Of a stretch of DNA of 42,468 bases, positions 28,064 through 37,016 are shown piece by piece. Source of the stretch: Chrysophaeum taylorii. Its lineage: Eukaryota; Sar; Pelagophyceae; Pelagomonadales; Pelagomonadaceae. The first letter of the stretch is position 1. The number at the start of each line of letters is the position of its first letter. The notes under the pieces are model-generated. The model searched no databases, had not been told where the DNA came from, and saw nothing but the letters and a program-made list of their open reading frames with translations. The stretch spans positions 1 through 42,468 of the forward strand of contig JAQMWT010000175.1 of NCBI GenBank assembly GCA_029834535.1, given 5' to 3'. The position numbers and the translations under genes were made by a program.

Positions 28064-29530
28064 ATGATGAGCGAGTCTGGCTCGTTTGGCTCGTTGCTTG
28101 GCTCGTTCGGCTCGGCCTGCGGTGAGGTTCGGCGCATTGTCGGCAAGGATGTGTTCGGCGCGCTGGAGGAGGACGCGGCCGCCGTCCGCGCCTTCGAGAG
28201 CGTTGTCGGGTTGGGCGGCGTGGTGCTCGTGATGGGGGCCGGCGCGTCGTGCCTGGGGTGCGTGCTCGGGAGTGCTGGGTGCCACGTCGTGGTATCCGAC
28301 AGCCGGTACTTCCAGGAGACGGTGTGGTGGGCGTCGGTGAAGGCGAGGCTTGAGGCGACCGGTCGCGTCGAGGCGCGACGAGAGCCCAAGTCGTTGGCGT
28401 CTCTCGAGGAAGAGGTAATCGCGCTGGCGCCGCGCGCGGTCGTAGTCGCGGGCGACGGCGTCGCCGCAATCCGCGCCGTGCGGTGCGCCGAGGCCGTCGC
28501 GCGCCGAGGCCCGTGCGTCGTCGTCGCCGCGACGACGAGACCTCCGCCCGAACGCGCGCTGGCGTCGTACGCCGCGCGGAACGGCGTCTTCGCTCCCGTC
28601 GACTCGTACCGGTTTAGCGCGCGCGAACTCCGGGACGCGGTTGACCGCGAGGCGTGCTGGCGGCGCCACATCAAGCTCGCGTGCGAGGCGGCGGGCACCG
28701 GCGGAGCCTCCCGGCCGTCGCCCGCGGCGTGGTTCGCGCCAGAGCAGCTCGACGACGTGCGCGCGAGAGCTCTGTCGTCGGCGGCTTCTGCGCCGCTCTT
28801 TCTCGCCGACGGCAGGCGCGCAGCGCTCGTCGCGTCGACGGCGGACCGCTACGAAGAGTACGCCGCCTGCCACTACGTCAAGACCCTTCCGAACAAACGC
28901 GAGACGTGCTTCGAGCTCCTCGTCGAAGATCGCCGGATCGGCTTCGTTTCGTTTGGCGCGCAGCAGTTTGGCGGTGTCTGGCCTTTTACGCTGCCCGAGC
29001 GACCTCTCGACGTCTGCAGCGTATCGCGCCTCGTCGTCCTCGAATCTTGGCGCCGCGCGGGCGCGACCGACTGTTTGCTGCAAGCCGCGGATATCTTCCA
29101 CGAGATGGGCTTGCCCGTGCGCATCACCACTCGCAAGGAAGAGGTCGCCGCCAAGGTATTCAGACGCTCGAGCCTTCTCGCCGAGGACGACGCTCCTCGC
29201 AAGCGACGCCTCGCGACCAAGGCCGCCGAGGCCACCACCCGAGCTCGAGCCCTCGTCCCCTACGTCGAGGGCACCTTCTCCTCCTCCTCCTCCTCCACCT
29301 CCTCAGGACGTCATACCGGCGCCGCCGCGGGGATCTTCCACACGTCCACCCCGACCCGCGCCAAGCCGCGCGGCAAGAACCTCGGCTGGACCTTCTGGTA
29401 CGTCGGCACCGACGTCCTCCACGCCCGGACGCGCCGCCCCTACGCCTTCACGGGCGGCGCGAAGCGCTTTGAAGAGAGAGGTGGTGTTGCGAAGAACGAG
29501 CGAAGAAGAAGATTTGCTCGAGACGACTGA
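28064..29530 (+). CDS. Two-domain protein: Rossmann methyltransferase-like plus GNAT/Mom-like domain
   Basis: Single exon, 488 residues from ATG 28064. The N-terminal half has a methyltransferase-16-like motif I, VVLVMGAGASCLGCVLGSAG, then HVVVSDSRYF and the strand PRAVVVAGDGV, with a late strand GPCVVVAATTRPPPE. This fits a diverged lysine or small-molecule methyltransferase of the METTL21/FAM86 type. The C-terminal half (about 265-380) reads like an N-acetyltransferase fold: CHYVKTLPN, LVEDRRIGFVSFG, SVSRLVVLESWRRAGATDCL, and a late GWTFWYVGTD at about 440. The HY, strand, R-L, G-A-T pattern recalls GNAT proteins of the phage Mu Mom group. Both domain calls rest on pattern only. A Ser-rich linker and a basic tail follow. 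The C-terminal residues end 79 bases before the next gene. Confidence 0.5.
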   Translation: MMSESGSFGSLLGSFGSACGEVRRIVGKDVFGALEEDAAAVRAFESVVGLGGVVLVMGAGASCLGCVLGSAGCHVVVSDSRYFQETVWWASVKARLEATGRVEARREPKSLASLEEEVIALAPRAVVVAGDGVAAIRAVRCAEAVARRGPCVVVAATTRPPPERALASYAARNGVFAPVDSYRFSARELRDAVDREACWRRHIKLACEAAGTGGASRPSPAAWFAPEQLDDVRARALSSAASAPLFLADGRRAALVASTADRYEEYAACHYVKTLPNKRETCFELLVEDRRIGFVSFGAQQFGGVWPFTLPERPLDVCSVSRLVVLESWRRAGATDCLLQAADIFHEMGLPVRITTRKEEVAAKVFRRSSLLAEDDAPRKRRLATKAAEATTRARALVPYVEGTFSSSSSSTSSGRHTGAAAGIFHTSTPTRAKPRGKNLGWTFWYVGTDVLHARTRRPYAFTGGAKRFEERGGVAKNERRRRFARDD

Positions 29531-29609
29531 AACTGAACAACCCCCTCTCCCAAACGCACGACCGTATATGTAAAGGGTTTGGGTTAGGATATAATATCCC
29601 CTCCAAGCG

Positions 29610-30866
29610 ATGGTCGCGTTGTCTGTCGTGACGTACCGCGCGCTGGTGCGGTGCGCGCGGCGCGTCGAGGCCGCGCGCGGCGTGGAGCACCTGCGTCGGA
29701 ACGCGGCCGACATGGTGATCCGGGCGACGAACCCGCGGCTTCCCCCCGAGCTGTACGAAGCCTCGATAGCGTGCGCCGAGGTCGGCCCCGTCGCCGCCGT
29801 GCGCGCGGCCTTCGAGGCGGGGGACGACATCGACCGGGCCGTGCGTTCGCTCCCGGCGGCGCACGAGGTTGCGCGGTTCGCGGAGATCCTGGACCGGCGG
29901 CGGTCGTTCTTCGCGCGCGACGACGAAAGAGACGAGGAGCTCGCGGCGTGCGAAGCGGTCGGGTTCCGGATCGCGGCGCTCCTGGGGGCCTCGGACGAGG
30001 AGATCGAGAGGGCGCGGCGGCGCCTCGAGGAGCGCGCGGCGTCGATCGACACGAATACCTCGCTCTGGGCGTTTCTACAACGGCTCGACACCGCGTGCTT
30101 GGCTTGGACGCGTTCGGCGACGAACTTTGGCGACGCTCGAGCGCATCGCCTCGACGTCGTCGTCGACGGCGGCCCCGGGATTCCGGTGGCGCTCTGCCTC
30201 GCCGTCCTCGGCGTCGCGCGCCGCGCCGGCTACACGTCCGACCAAATATTCGGCGTCGGCGCACCCGGCAGGTTCCTCCTCGCCGTGCGCGGCGTCGGCG
30301 TCGCGACGCCCGACCTGAGAGGACTTAAACGCCGACGACTCGACGACGACTGGTTCGACAACCGCGACCTCCTCACGGTCTCGATCGCGCCCGCCTCGCC
30401 GCACTGGTGGGGCGACACTCCCGCTGCCATGGAGGAGGAGGCCGTCGCCACCACGACCTCCGGCGAGGTCAAATGGCGAGTCCTGCTACGGGGCGACCTC
30501 CGAGTCGGCGATCGACTTCGCGCCATTCTCCACACTAAAGGGGAGGTTCTCGAGACCACCTGTGTCGTTCTGAGCGACGACGAGATCCTCCTCGCGGAAG
30601 ACCGGCACCTGCGCCGCGCGACCCCGACCTCGCCCCGCGCGGCCGTCTTCATCGACTGCTACGATTCAGGCCGGCGCCTCACGAGAGCCCAGATCCTCCG
30701 GCAGCGGGACCCCGTCGCGGACGATCTCGAGCCACCCCTCCCGCAAGCCCGCGCCGCCGAAATCGCGAGGCGCATGTCCCGGAACCTCCACTTCGCCGCC
30801 CGCCAGCGCAACGACCTCCTCGAGGCAATGTTGTTCTCCCATGCCGAGCTCGACCTACAACCCTAA
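29610..30866 (+). CDS. SirB1/Transglut_core2-type protein
   Basis: Single exon, 418 residues from ATG 29610. A basic N-terminus (TYRALVRCARRVEAARG) resembles an LYR-type helix. Residues about 115-240 match the SirB1/transglutaminase-like family: a helical start GFRIAALLGASDEEI, then HRLDVVVDGGPGIPVALCLA (family pattern L-x-V-L-x-x-R-x-GIPI-S-L), then VGAPGRFLLAVRG, where the family has the GVGxPGHF loop. The family His is Arg here and the catalytic Cys is not evident, so enzymatic activity is doubtful. The C-terminal 170 residues include DRLRAILHTKGEVLETTCVV. In animals this domain sits in FBXO21; in bacteria it is a small stand-alone protein. The gene ends 29 bases before the next ATG. Confidence 0.65.
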   Translation: MVALSVVTYRALVRCARRVEAARGVEHLRRNAADMVIRATNPRLPPELYEASIACAEVGPVAAVRAAFEAGDDIDRAVRSLPAAHEVARFAEILDRRRSFFARDDERDEELAACEAVGFRIAALLGASDEEIERARRRLEERAASIDTNTSLWAFLQRLDTACLAWTRSATNFGDARAHRLDVVVDGGPGIPVALCLAVLGVARRAGYTSDQIFGVGAPGRFLLAVRGVGVATPDLRGLKRRRLDDDWFDNRDLLTVSIAPASPHWWGDTPAAMEEEAVATTTSGEVKWRVLLRGDLRVGDRLRAILHTKGEVLETTCVVLSDDEILLAEDRHLRRATPTSPRAAVFIDCYDSGRRLTRAQILRQRDPVADDLEPPLPQARAAEIARRMSRNLHFAARQRNDLLEAMLFSHAELDLQP

Positions 30867-30871
30867 CCTAA

Positions 30872-30891
30872 GCGTTTTGTTGGTAAAACGC
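30872..30891. terminator. Hairpin in the 29-bp gap between two same-strand genes
   Basis: GCGTTTT and AAAACGC form a perfect 7-bp stem with a 6-nt loop, filling most of the space between the stop at 30866 and the ATG at 30896. In such a short gap it could mark RNA 3'-end formation or be chance; no AATAAA is present. Confidence 0.3.
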
Positions 30892-30895
30892 GACG

Positions 30896-31868
30896 ATGGG
30901 CGACTGGGGTGCGCGTGCTCTGGCGACGCGTCTCAACTCGACCGACCGTAGGCCTCGAGGACAAGTACCTGCGGCGAAACATTCCCGGCCGGTGGGTTGG
31001 AACGTCGCGCCGATTTTGATGATAGTAAATCACAGCTACAACCACTGGGACCCCGACTCGGACGATGAGCTCAAGGCGCATCGAGAAGACGCGGAATTCG
31101 AGGAGGAGGACGAGCCGCCCGTCCAGCCGCCGCCGGGACCGTTGCCCGAGGCGATGCGGTATGGCGAGGCACCCGGAGCGTGAGTGGTTGGGGCGAGAGC
31201 GCCGGGAACAAACAAACAAACAAGGGCGCAGGCGCCGCGGCGGCCCCAAGGGCCAGATCGCGCAATACAACTGGTTCAAGCGCATGGAGTACCAGGAGAA
31301 GTTGGCGGCCAAGGCCGAGCGCGAGGCGACGCTCCTGCGCATCGCGACCGGAACCGTCCGCGACCCGGACGCGCCGCTCCCCGTCGCGGAGGCTGCTGCT
31401 GCCGACAACAACGACGACGACGACGACGAGTTCATACGGGCTTACCGCGAGCGACGCCTCCGCGAACTCAAGGAGGACGCCAGCAAGCCAGTGTTCGGCG
31501 CGCTACGCCGCGACCTGACCAAGGACGAGTACCTCGCCGCCATTACGGCCGACCCCCGTATTGTTGTGGTCCTCCATATCCACGACCCCCGCCTCCCTCC
31601 CTGTCGCCGTCTCGAGGCCATCCTCGAGGTCGTTGCGGCGCGACGCCCCGACATTTCCTTCGTTTCGATGACTGTCGACGAACTCGGCGACGACTTCGAC
31701 ACCGACGTCATGCCAATCCTCGCGCTCTACAAGGCGGCCGAGGTGGCAGACACGCTCTTTCGAGTCACGGACAACCTCGACCCCCACTCCGAGCACGACG
31801 ACCTCGAGCGCCTCCTCGACGACTGCGCCGTCTTTGCGGTAAAAACGCAGCAGCCTGCTCCTCGATGA
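30896..31868 (+). CDS. Phosducin-like protein, two exons
   Basis: Phosducin-like proteins assist the CCT chaperonin in folding actin, tubulin or G-beta. Exons 30896-31179 and 31232-31868, with a 52-nt GTGAGT...CAG intron, give 306 residues; if the inner ATG at 31019 (MIVNHSYNHWDP) is the true start the protein has 265. Visible parts: an acidic N-terminus (AEFEEEDEPP), a basic joint RRGGPKGQIAQYNWFKRME across the splice, the family helix FIRAYRERRLRELKED followed by KPVFGALRRDLTKDEYLAAI, and a thioredoxin-like fold with IVVVLHIHDPRLPPCRRLEA, PDISFVSMTVDEL and DTDVMPILALYK. The Cys in PPCRRLE sits where the family keeps one. The C-terminus is acidic. The splice is supported because only this acceptor restores the frame. 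Confidence 0.8.
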
Positions 31869-31977
31869 TGATGCTATGCTACCACTTTTTATAATAATTA
31901 ATAAGAGGGAGAATGTAAATTTTCTGCGAAGCCAGGGTAGAACCACCGTATCTTCTTCTTCCGTCGGTGCGGGGCGA

Positions 31978-33196
31978 ATGAGACGTCGGCCGAGGAACGA
32001 TGATGATGTAGACAGCCGCGCCGAGCTCGTGGCTGCGCGAAAGCCGCACAACTACTGCTGCAAGGTGGCCGGGCGCGGCAGCCTGGTACTCGGCGTCATC
32101 GTCGCGTTGTCGCGTTTAATAACCCGGCACCCTACTCGCCCGTCTGACGGCGGCGGCGGCGGGGGCGTCGTCGTTTTCAGGAGACCGTGCGTCCCGTTCG
32201 TGACCGTGGTGCTTCCCTCGGTTGTGAACCCTGCCGGGCGATCGCGACGACTCGCGGCGATTGCGGCGACCTGGGGGGCGCGCGCTCACGCGATCTTCGT
32301 GAGGAGTACCTCGCAGTTCTCCGAGCCAACGTAGTAGCCTCTCAGGTCGAACATTCGGGCGACGCTTCGGGATTTCCCGAGTGGTCGACCGAGGCCTGCG
32401 ATTTTCCGCGTCGACTCGAAGTGCCGGTCCCACCCAGCCAGGGCGTCGCACGACTGCGGTGGGTGCTGACGACGGTCAACGAGACGGACTTCGCGTTTAT
32501 GGTCAACGACCACACGGCCGTCGTTCCGGAGAACTTGGCCTGCTACCTCCGGTCGCTCGACCCAGCCGAGCCGCTCTACCTCGGACACGCTCTTGTGCAG
32601 CGCGGCCGCGGCGGCGACCGAATGTTCAACTCGGGAGCCGCCGGCTACGTCCTCAGCCGCGCGTCGCTCCGCCTCGTAGCGCGCGCCTTTTACGAGCTGC
32701 CCGAGGCTTGCGGCGCGGCTCCCTCCTCGGCGTGGCTTCAGGGTAATCCGGGCTTGGTGCTTGCCACGTGCCTCGCGAGCCAGGGGGTGCTCCCGGGGGA
32801 TACGCGAGCCGCCGACGGTGCGCGTTCGTCTCGTGCCGCCGCCGCTGACGTAAAAATCGCGACAGCGCATCGATTTAACGCGTTCGGCCTCGTTCGCACG
32901 GCGACGGGCCGCGTCGACGACTGGTACGAGCGCATGCACGAGCGCCTACCCTTTGAGCGGCCCTCGCTTATCGCCCGGGGCCCGAGCTGTTGCGCGACCC
33001 ACACGATTTCCTTTCACTACGTGCGCTCCTCTCGTTACGTCCAATAATAACAGAGCGTCTGTCTGTCTGTCTGCCCGTCTGTCTCTCTCAGGTTGAGGCT
33101 GTTGAGCAGTACGCGCTCCGCGGCGCGTTGGACGCTATGGCGCACTTTCGCGACGTCGCCCCCGAGAATATCGATGCTGCCGCCGAGGCCTGGTGA
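31978..33196 (+). CDS. Core-1 beta-1,3-galactosyltransferase-like protein (GT31), three exons
   Basis: Exons 31978-32298, 32346-33020 and 33092-33196, with two phase-0 GT-AG introns (47 and 71 nt), give 366 residues. It is type II membrane-like: a short basic cytoplasmic tail and a hydrophobic span GSLVLGVIVALSRLI (about 34-48). The lumenal part has PFVTVVLPSVVNPAGRSRRL, then AATWGARAHAIF before the first intron. The core has WVLTTVNETDFAFM, FNSGAAGYVLSRASLRL (the family's SGGAGYV-S motif), DTRAADG, and ends SFHYV, split by the second intron as in C1GALT1 proteins. The metal-binding Asp-x-Asp expected before T-x-V-x-x-x-NL is NDH here (161-163), so catalysis is doubtful; the C1GALT1-specific chaperone Cosmc also lacks it. 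Likely Golgi or ER. Start ATG 31978 is the only one before the membrane span. Confidence 0.78.
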
Positions 33197-33559
33197 AAAG
33201 TTCGCGAGTTATTATTAGCGCGGATCTATCTTCGCGCCAGGCTCGACGAACACTGGCCGCGCAAGGACCTCGGCGGCTACGCTCGCCCCTTGCCGCGTCG
33301 ACCTTCGCCCGATTCTGACACCGCCGCCGAGGCACAGCGACTGTGAGTGTAGTACGCTCCTCGCCGCCACCACCGCGACCGAAACGATGAAAGCCTCTCC
33401 CCTATCGCAGCCGCGAAGACCGCGCCGCCGTTCGGGACGTTTTGCTCCACAAAATTCGAATCGCCACGAACGGCTCTGTCTGCCGGGACGACGATGAAAA
33501 AAGCAGCACCTCCTCCTGATTTTTGTACTACGTAGAATAAATAGGTAGAGCACGTCACG
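33197..33559. other. Convergent intergenic region
   Basis: Lies between the stop codons of the glycosyltransferase (plus) and the ankyrin protein (minus). AATAAA at about 33536 on the plus strand may serve as poly(A) signal for the glycosyltransferase transcript. No gene supported, although GC-rich frames are open on both strands. Confidence 0.4.
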
Positions 33560-34233
33560 TCATCGCGAGAGGCCCTCGTAGCAGTTGAGGCCGCTGTTGT
33601 TGACGACGTTGGGATCGGCGCCTTTTGACATGAGGTATTGGCCGAGGGTGTCGCCGTAGCCGTAGGCAAAGCAAAAGTGCAAGCCGGTGTTGCCGCGGGC
33701 GTTGACGGCGTTAATGTCGGCGCCGTGGCGGAGCGCCGCTTTCGCGACCCGCTTGAGGCCGTTCTGGCAGGCGATGATCAATATGGTGTTGCCGTGCTCG
33801 TCCCGTACGTTTGGGGGCACGCCGCGAGCCAGTAACCTCTCGACTTGGTCGACGCGGTTGTGCCTCGAGAAGCTGAATATGCTCTCGACGTACTCGCGGC
33901 GACGTCGCGCGTCGCTGTCGGCCCAATCTTCCCCCCTTTGGCCTCGGCGCGGGCGTCGGCCGGTCGCACGAGGCCGTCCTCGTCCGTGAAGTAGGCCTTG
34001 TGGTGGGCGCGATAGGCCGTCGCGTTTTGTTTGTACTCGTCGCGAGGTGTGCCTCTTTTCGACGTCGTTGTCGCGGCGAAAAACTCCGTGTCGCTCTCGG
34101 AGGACACCGTCGTCGACCTCGCGCGCGGGGAGGCCCAGGTCTCGCCGTCGCTCGACGAGCTCCCCACGGTCCTCGCCGACTGCCGCGGCGTGTAGAATCG
34201 ATCGTCCTTGCATTCGAAGTGAAGGAGGTCCAT
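33560..34233 (-). CDS. Ankyrin-repeat protein with one frame break
   Basis: A small protein that starts at ATG 34233 (MDLLHFECKDDRFYTPRQSA). Its N-terminal half of about 100 residues is disordered and rich in Ser, Thr and Asp (TTVSSESDTEFFAATTTSKR). The C-terminal half has three ankyrin repeats: ARGVPPNVRDEHGNTILIIA, RHGADINAVNARGNTGLHFC and SKGADPNVVNNSGLNCYEG. Ankyrin repeats mediate protein binding; no partner can be inferred. The two halves are in different frames, which meet at a run of six C at 33931-33936 (AKGG to EDWADSD). A single-base error or mutation in that homopolymer is the simplest explanation. Convergent with the glycosyltransferase gene. Confidence 0.7.
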
Positions 34234-34292
34234 AAGATCTCGTATCTTTCGTATCGCCACGCGCCCACGAGGGTTATTATTTTTATTTATAA

Positions 34293-34654
34293 CCCTTACC
34301 CTGATCGCCGACTGCGGTTGCGATGGAGGACGGTGCCTCATGAATCCTGAGCCTTGCGAGGGCATCCGCCCTCCCGGCGTAGGTTGGCACCTATTCGCCT
34401 CCCGGGCGGGCCGGTTGGCAGCCGGAACGTTCGCAGTGGGACGGGGTATGGCCGGGGGCGAAGACGGAAGGTTATCGGCGAGTTGGTTGTCAGTCACATC
34501 GCGGTCTCCTCGTCGCATTGCGACAAGCTTGATGGTCACTCTCCGCCGACCGACCTTTCGGCGCTCCTCGTCTACAGGCCCGTGATTCCGGACTGGCTCC
34601 TGTCGGTCCGGCCTGGCTCCCATGCTCGGGAGAGGTCTGAAGTTAGTTAGTTAG
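34293..34654 (+). repeat. SINE-like retroposon A, full-length copy
   Basis: The 362-bp reference copy, from CCCTTACCCTGATCGCCGAC to the GTTA-repeat tail. A perfect 10-bp target-site duplication TTATTTATAA flanks it (34283-34292 and 34655-34664). It sits between the start of the ankyrin gene and the stop of the actin-related gene. No clear tRNA A and B boxes were found, so the RNA it derives from is unknown. Confidence 0.88.
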
Positions 34655-34664
34655 TTATTTATAA

Positions 34665-35604
34665 TTAGAGTGTGAAGAGGCCAACGGCTCGCGAGGCTCC
34701 CTGTTCGAGGAGCTCATCTTTGGTGAGGAAGGCAAAGTGCGGGGACTGGGCGAGGATGGCCGCGCCACGCCAGGCGGCATAGGCGTCCGGGGATTGGTGG
34801 AGGTCGAGTGGTGGTGGTCTGTCGCGGAGGAGGAGGTCGTCGGCGAGGCGCTTGGCGTAGCCTCGAGAGAGGGCGGCGCCGCCGGAGAGGTGGAGCGCCG
34901 TAGTATCAAAGCGGGCGTCGACGAGAATCCGCGCGAGCGAAGCCGTAGGGCCTCTTTTGGGCGGGAAGAGGGGGTCGAGGTCGGTGCCGTCGGGCAGGAC
35001 GAGAGCACCGCCGCAGTCGAATAATTCGTAATCCTCGGCGAGGCCCGAGGCGACGAAAGCGCACGCGGTCCGGTGGTGGCCGGCGCAGGCGGCGACGCCG
35101 TCGACGAGGCCGTCCGCAAACATCGCCAAAGGAAGCGCGCTGGCGACGGCGACGCCCTCCCGCACGTCGAGGGTCTCGAAGGCTAAGTCCACGACGGCGG
35201 CGGCAAAGTTTTTGAAGGCCTCGTCGGTCGGCCTCCCGCACCCGAGGGGGCCGCCACGACGAGGTTATCGACGAGGCGGGGGTGCGGGCCTGGAGGAGCG
35301 CGGCGAGGGAGTCGTAGTCGTCGACGCGGTCCGCTCCGACGGGCTTGGATATATCGAGAATAGCTTCGACTCCGCAGCACGCGTCGCCGCAGACGAAATT
35401 GCCGTCGTTGGAACGCTGCGCCAGCAGTCTCGTTCTCGCCTCGGGGAGAGCGTCGGTTTTGGTTTGCCGGCGAGCGACCGCCACGCGGCCGAGGGTTCGT
35501 CGTCGTCGGCCCACCCGCCGCGCACTTCGAAGGAGCCCACGTCCAGCACCCACGGCACCCCCAGCTCGTCGTCGTCGTCTTCGTCGCCGATTGTGACGAT
35601 GCCT
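34665..35604 (-). pseudogene. Actin-related protein gene with three single-base frame breaks
   Basis: Read from about 35604 down. The actin N-terminal strand is PWVLDVGSFEVRGGWADDD (about 35.54-35.49 kb). Then NFVCGDACCGVEAILDISKP with VDDYDSLAALLQAR, then LVDNLVVAAPSGAGG, then DEAFKNFAAAVVDLAFETLD, the phosphate-2-like GLAEDYELFDCGGALVL, LHLSGGAALSRGYAKRLADD and the C-terminal AYAAWRGAAILAQS with FLTKDELLEQGASRAV. It is clearly in the actin superfamily but far from conventional actin; the subclass is not determined. The frame changes by one base near 35455 (CAAAACC), near 35280 (CCCCC) and near 35225. They are too short to be introns, so either the gene is dying or the sequence has indel errors. 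No start ATG is evident; the 5' end is head to head with the hydrolase gene. Confidence 0.72.
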
Positions 35605-35793
35605 CTTCGTGCAAGGCCGCTGCCTCCTCCTCCTCCTCGAGGCGATGCCTTGCCCCCGAAAGCACCGAAAGAGCCGGCCCAAGCAATGTGGATGCCACAA
35701 CAACAGGGCTTGGCTATTATTATTATTATTGTTGGCCATTGCTCTTTTGAAACCGCTGGTTGTAGGGTACTAGTAGTGGTAGTAGTAAGTAAC

Positions 35794-37005
35794 ATGGGGG
35801 GCTCAGCAGTGAACACAATCAGCAACAACACGCGGACCGAGCTGTGGCGGGCGCTGCGCGCGAGGCCGCCGCACCGCGTCCAGCAAGTTCTCGAGTCGCA
35901 GGAATGGTGGGAAAACGATCTCGCCTGGCGGCGGGTGAGGCTGGCGGAGAGCAGCAGCGGGAGCGTCGGGCTGCCCGTGCTCGAGGCGTGGCGCAGTTCC
36001 TCTGACGGAATGAAAAAGCCGGCGATCCTCGTCGCGCACTGTACGGGGAGCGGGAAGGAGCTTCTCAAGGAGGAAATGGCGCGGTTTGCGCGCGCGGGAG
36101 CCTGGGCCGTGTCTTTCGACGGGCCGTACCACGGCGAGCGAGGGCCGGGCCTTTCGGAACCGCGAGAAGCACGTCTCGGACCATACCTCGACGCCCTCGT
36201 CGGCGCCTGGCGCGGCTCCTCGGAGCGCCCCTTTGTGATCGACGGCGCGGCCGACGCGCTCCGGGTGGTCGACTACGTGGCGCCGAACGCGACGGCCGTG
36301 GCGGCGACGGGCGTCTCGCTCGGCGGGATGGTCGCGTGGCTCGCTGCCGCGGCCGACCCAAGGATAGCGGCGGTCGCGCCCATGATCGGCGTCCAGTGGT
36401 TCGAGTGGGCGGCGGCGAACGACGCCTTCGAGGGCCGCGTCGACAGCGTGCGCCGAGTCTTCGATGCGGCGAGAATCGATTCGAACCTTTCGAGAATCGA
36501 CGCCAACGTATTTCGGTCTGTCCTCGACAAGATCGCCCCGGGCCTCCGCGACCGCTTCGACGCCCCGGCGACCCTTCCGCTCATCGCCCCGCGACCCCTC
36601 CTCATCGCTAACGGAGAGACCGATCCGAGGTGCCCGATGCGCGGCGTTGCTGCCGTCTACCTAGATCGCCTCGTCCCCCGCTATGCTGCGCTCAAAGCCT
36701 CCCGCAACCTCGCGCTCTACGTCGAGCCCGGCGTCGGCCACGTCCCCACGCAGGGCATGTGGGACATCATTTTCGCCTGGTTCCAGCGCCACGGCCTCCT
36801 CGAAACAAGCGATGACACCCCACCGGATCCATCCAAGGACATTTCGCCCGAGGGGTACGCCTACGTCTTCCGCGACGCTGCTGCTGGTGGTGCCGAGGAG
36901 GAGGAGGAGGCGGAGGGTCGCGCCGCTCGCTCCTACTTGGCCACGTTCCCGGGGCTTGTTAATCTTCCTCCCCCGGCGTCAAGGCCTCGGACCGCCGAGC
37001 TTTAA
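35794..37005 (+). CDS. Alpha/beta hydrolase (esterase or dienelactone hydrolase-like)
   Basis: Single exon, 403 residues from ATG 35794 (MGGSAVNTISNNTR). A predicted serine hydrolase with a complete triad: Ser175 in the nucleophile elbow GVSLGGMVAW, Asp277 in NGETDPRCPM and His316 in GVGHVPT. The oxyanion-side strand is ILVAHCTGSGKELL, followed by WAVSFDGPYHGERGPG. The region before the nucleophile, GAADALRVVDYV, is typical of the family. The substrate cannot be read from sequence. The acidic, low-complexity C-terminus (GAEEEEEAEG) lies beyond the fold. No signal peptide. The start lies about 190 bases from the 5' end of the actin-related gene on the other strand, so a shared promoter region is likely. 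The frame also opens far upstream, but ATG 35794 follows a low-complexity TAG/TAA-rich tract. Confidence 0.85.
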   Translation: MGGSAVNTISNNTRTELWRALRARPPHRVQQVLESQEWWENDLAWRRVRLAESSSGSVGLPVLEAWRSSSDGMKKPAILVAHCTGSGKELLKEEMARFARAGAWAVSFDGPYHGERGPGLSEPREARLGPYLDALVGAWRGSSERPFVIDGAADALRVVDYVAPNATAVAATGVSLGGMVAWLAAAADPRIAAVAPMIGVQWFEWAAANDAFEGRVDSVRRVFDAARIDSNLSRIDANVFRSVLDKIAPGLRDRFDAPATLPLIAPRPLLIANGETDPRCPMRGVAAVYLDRLVPRYAALKASRNLALYVEPGVGHVPTQGMWDIIFAWFQRHGLLETSDDTPPDPSKDISPEGYAYVFRDAAAGGAEEEEEAEGRAARSYLATFPGLVNLPPPASRPRTAEL

Positions 37006-37016
37006 TATTAAAACGA

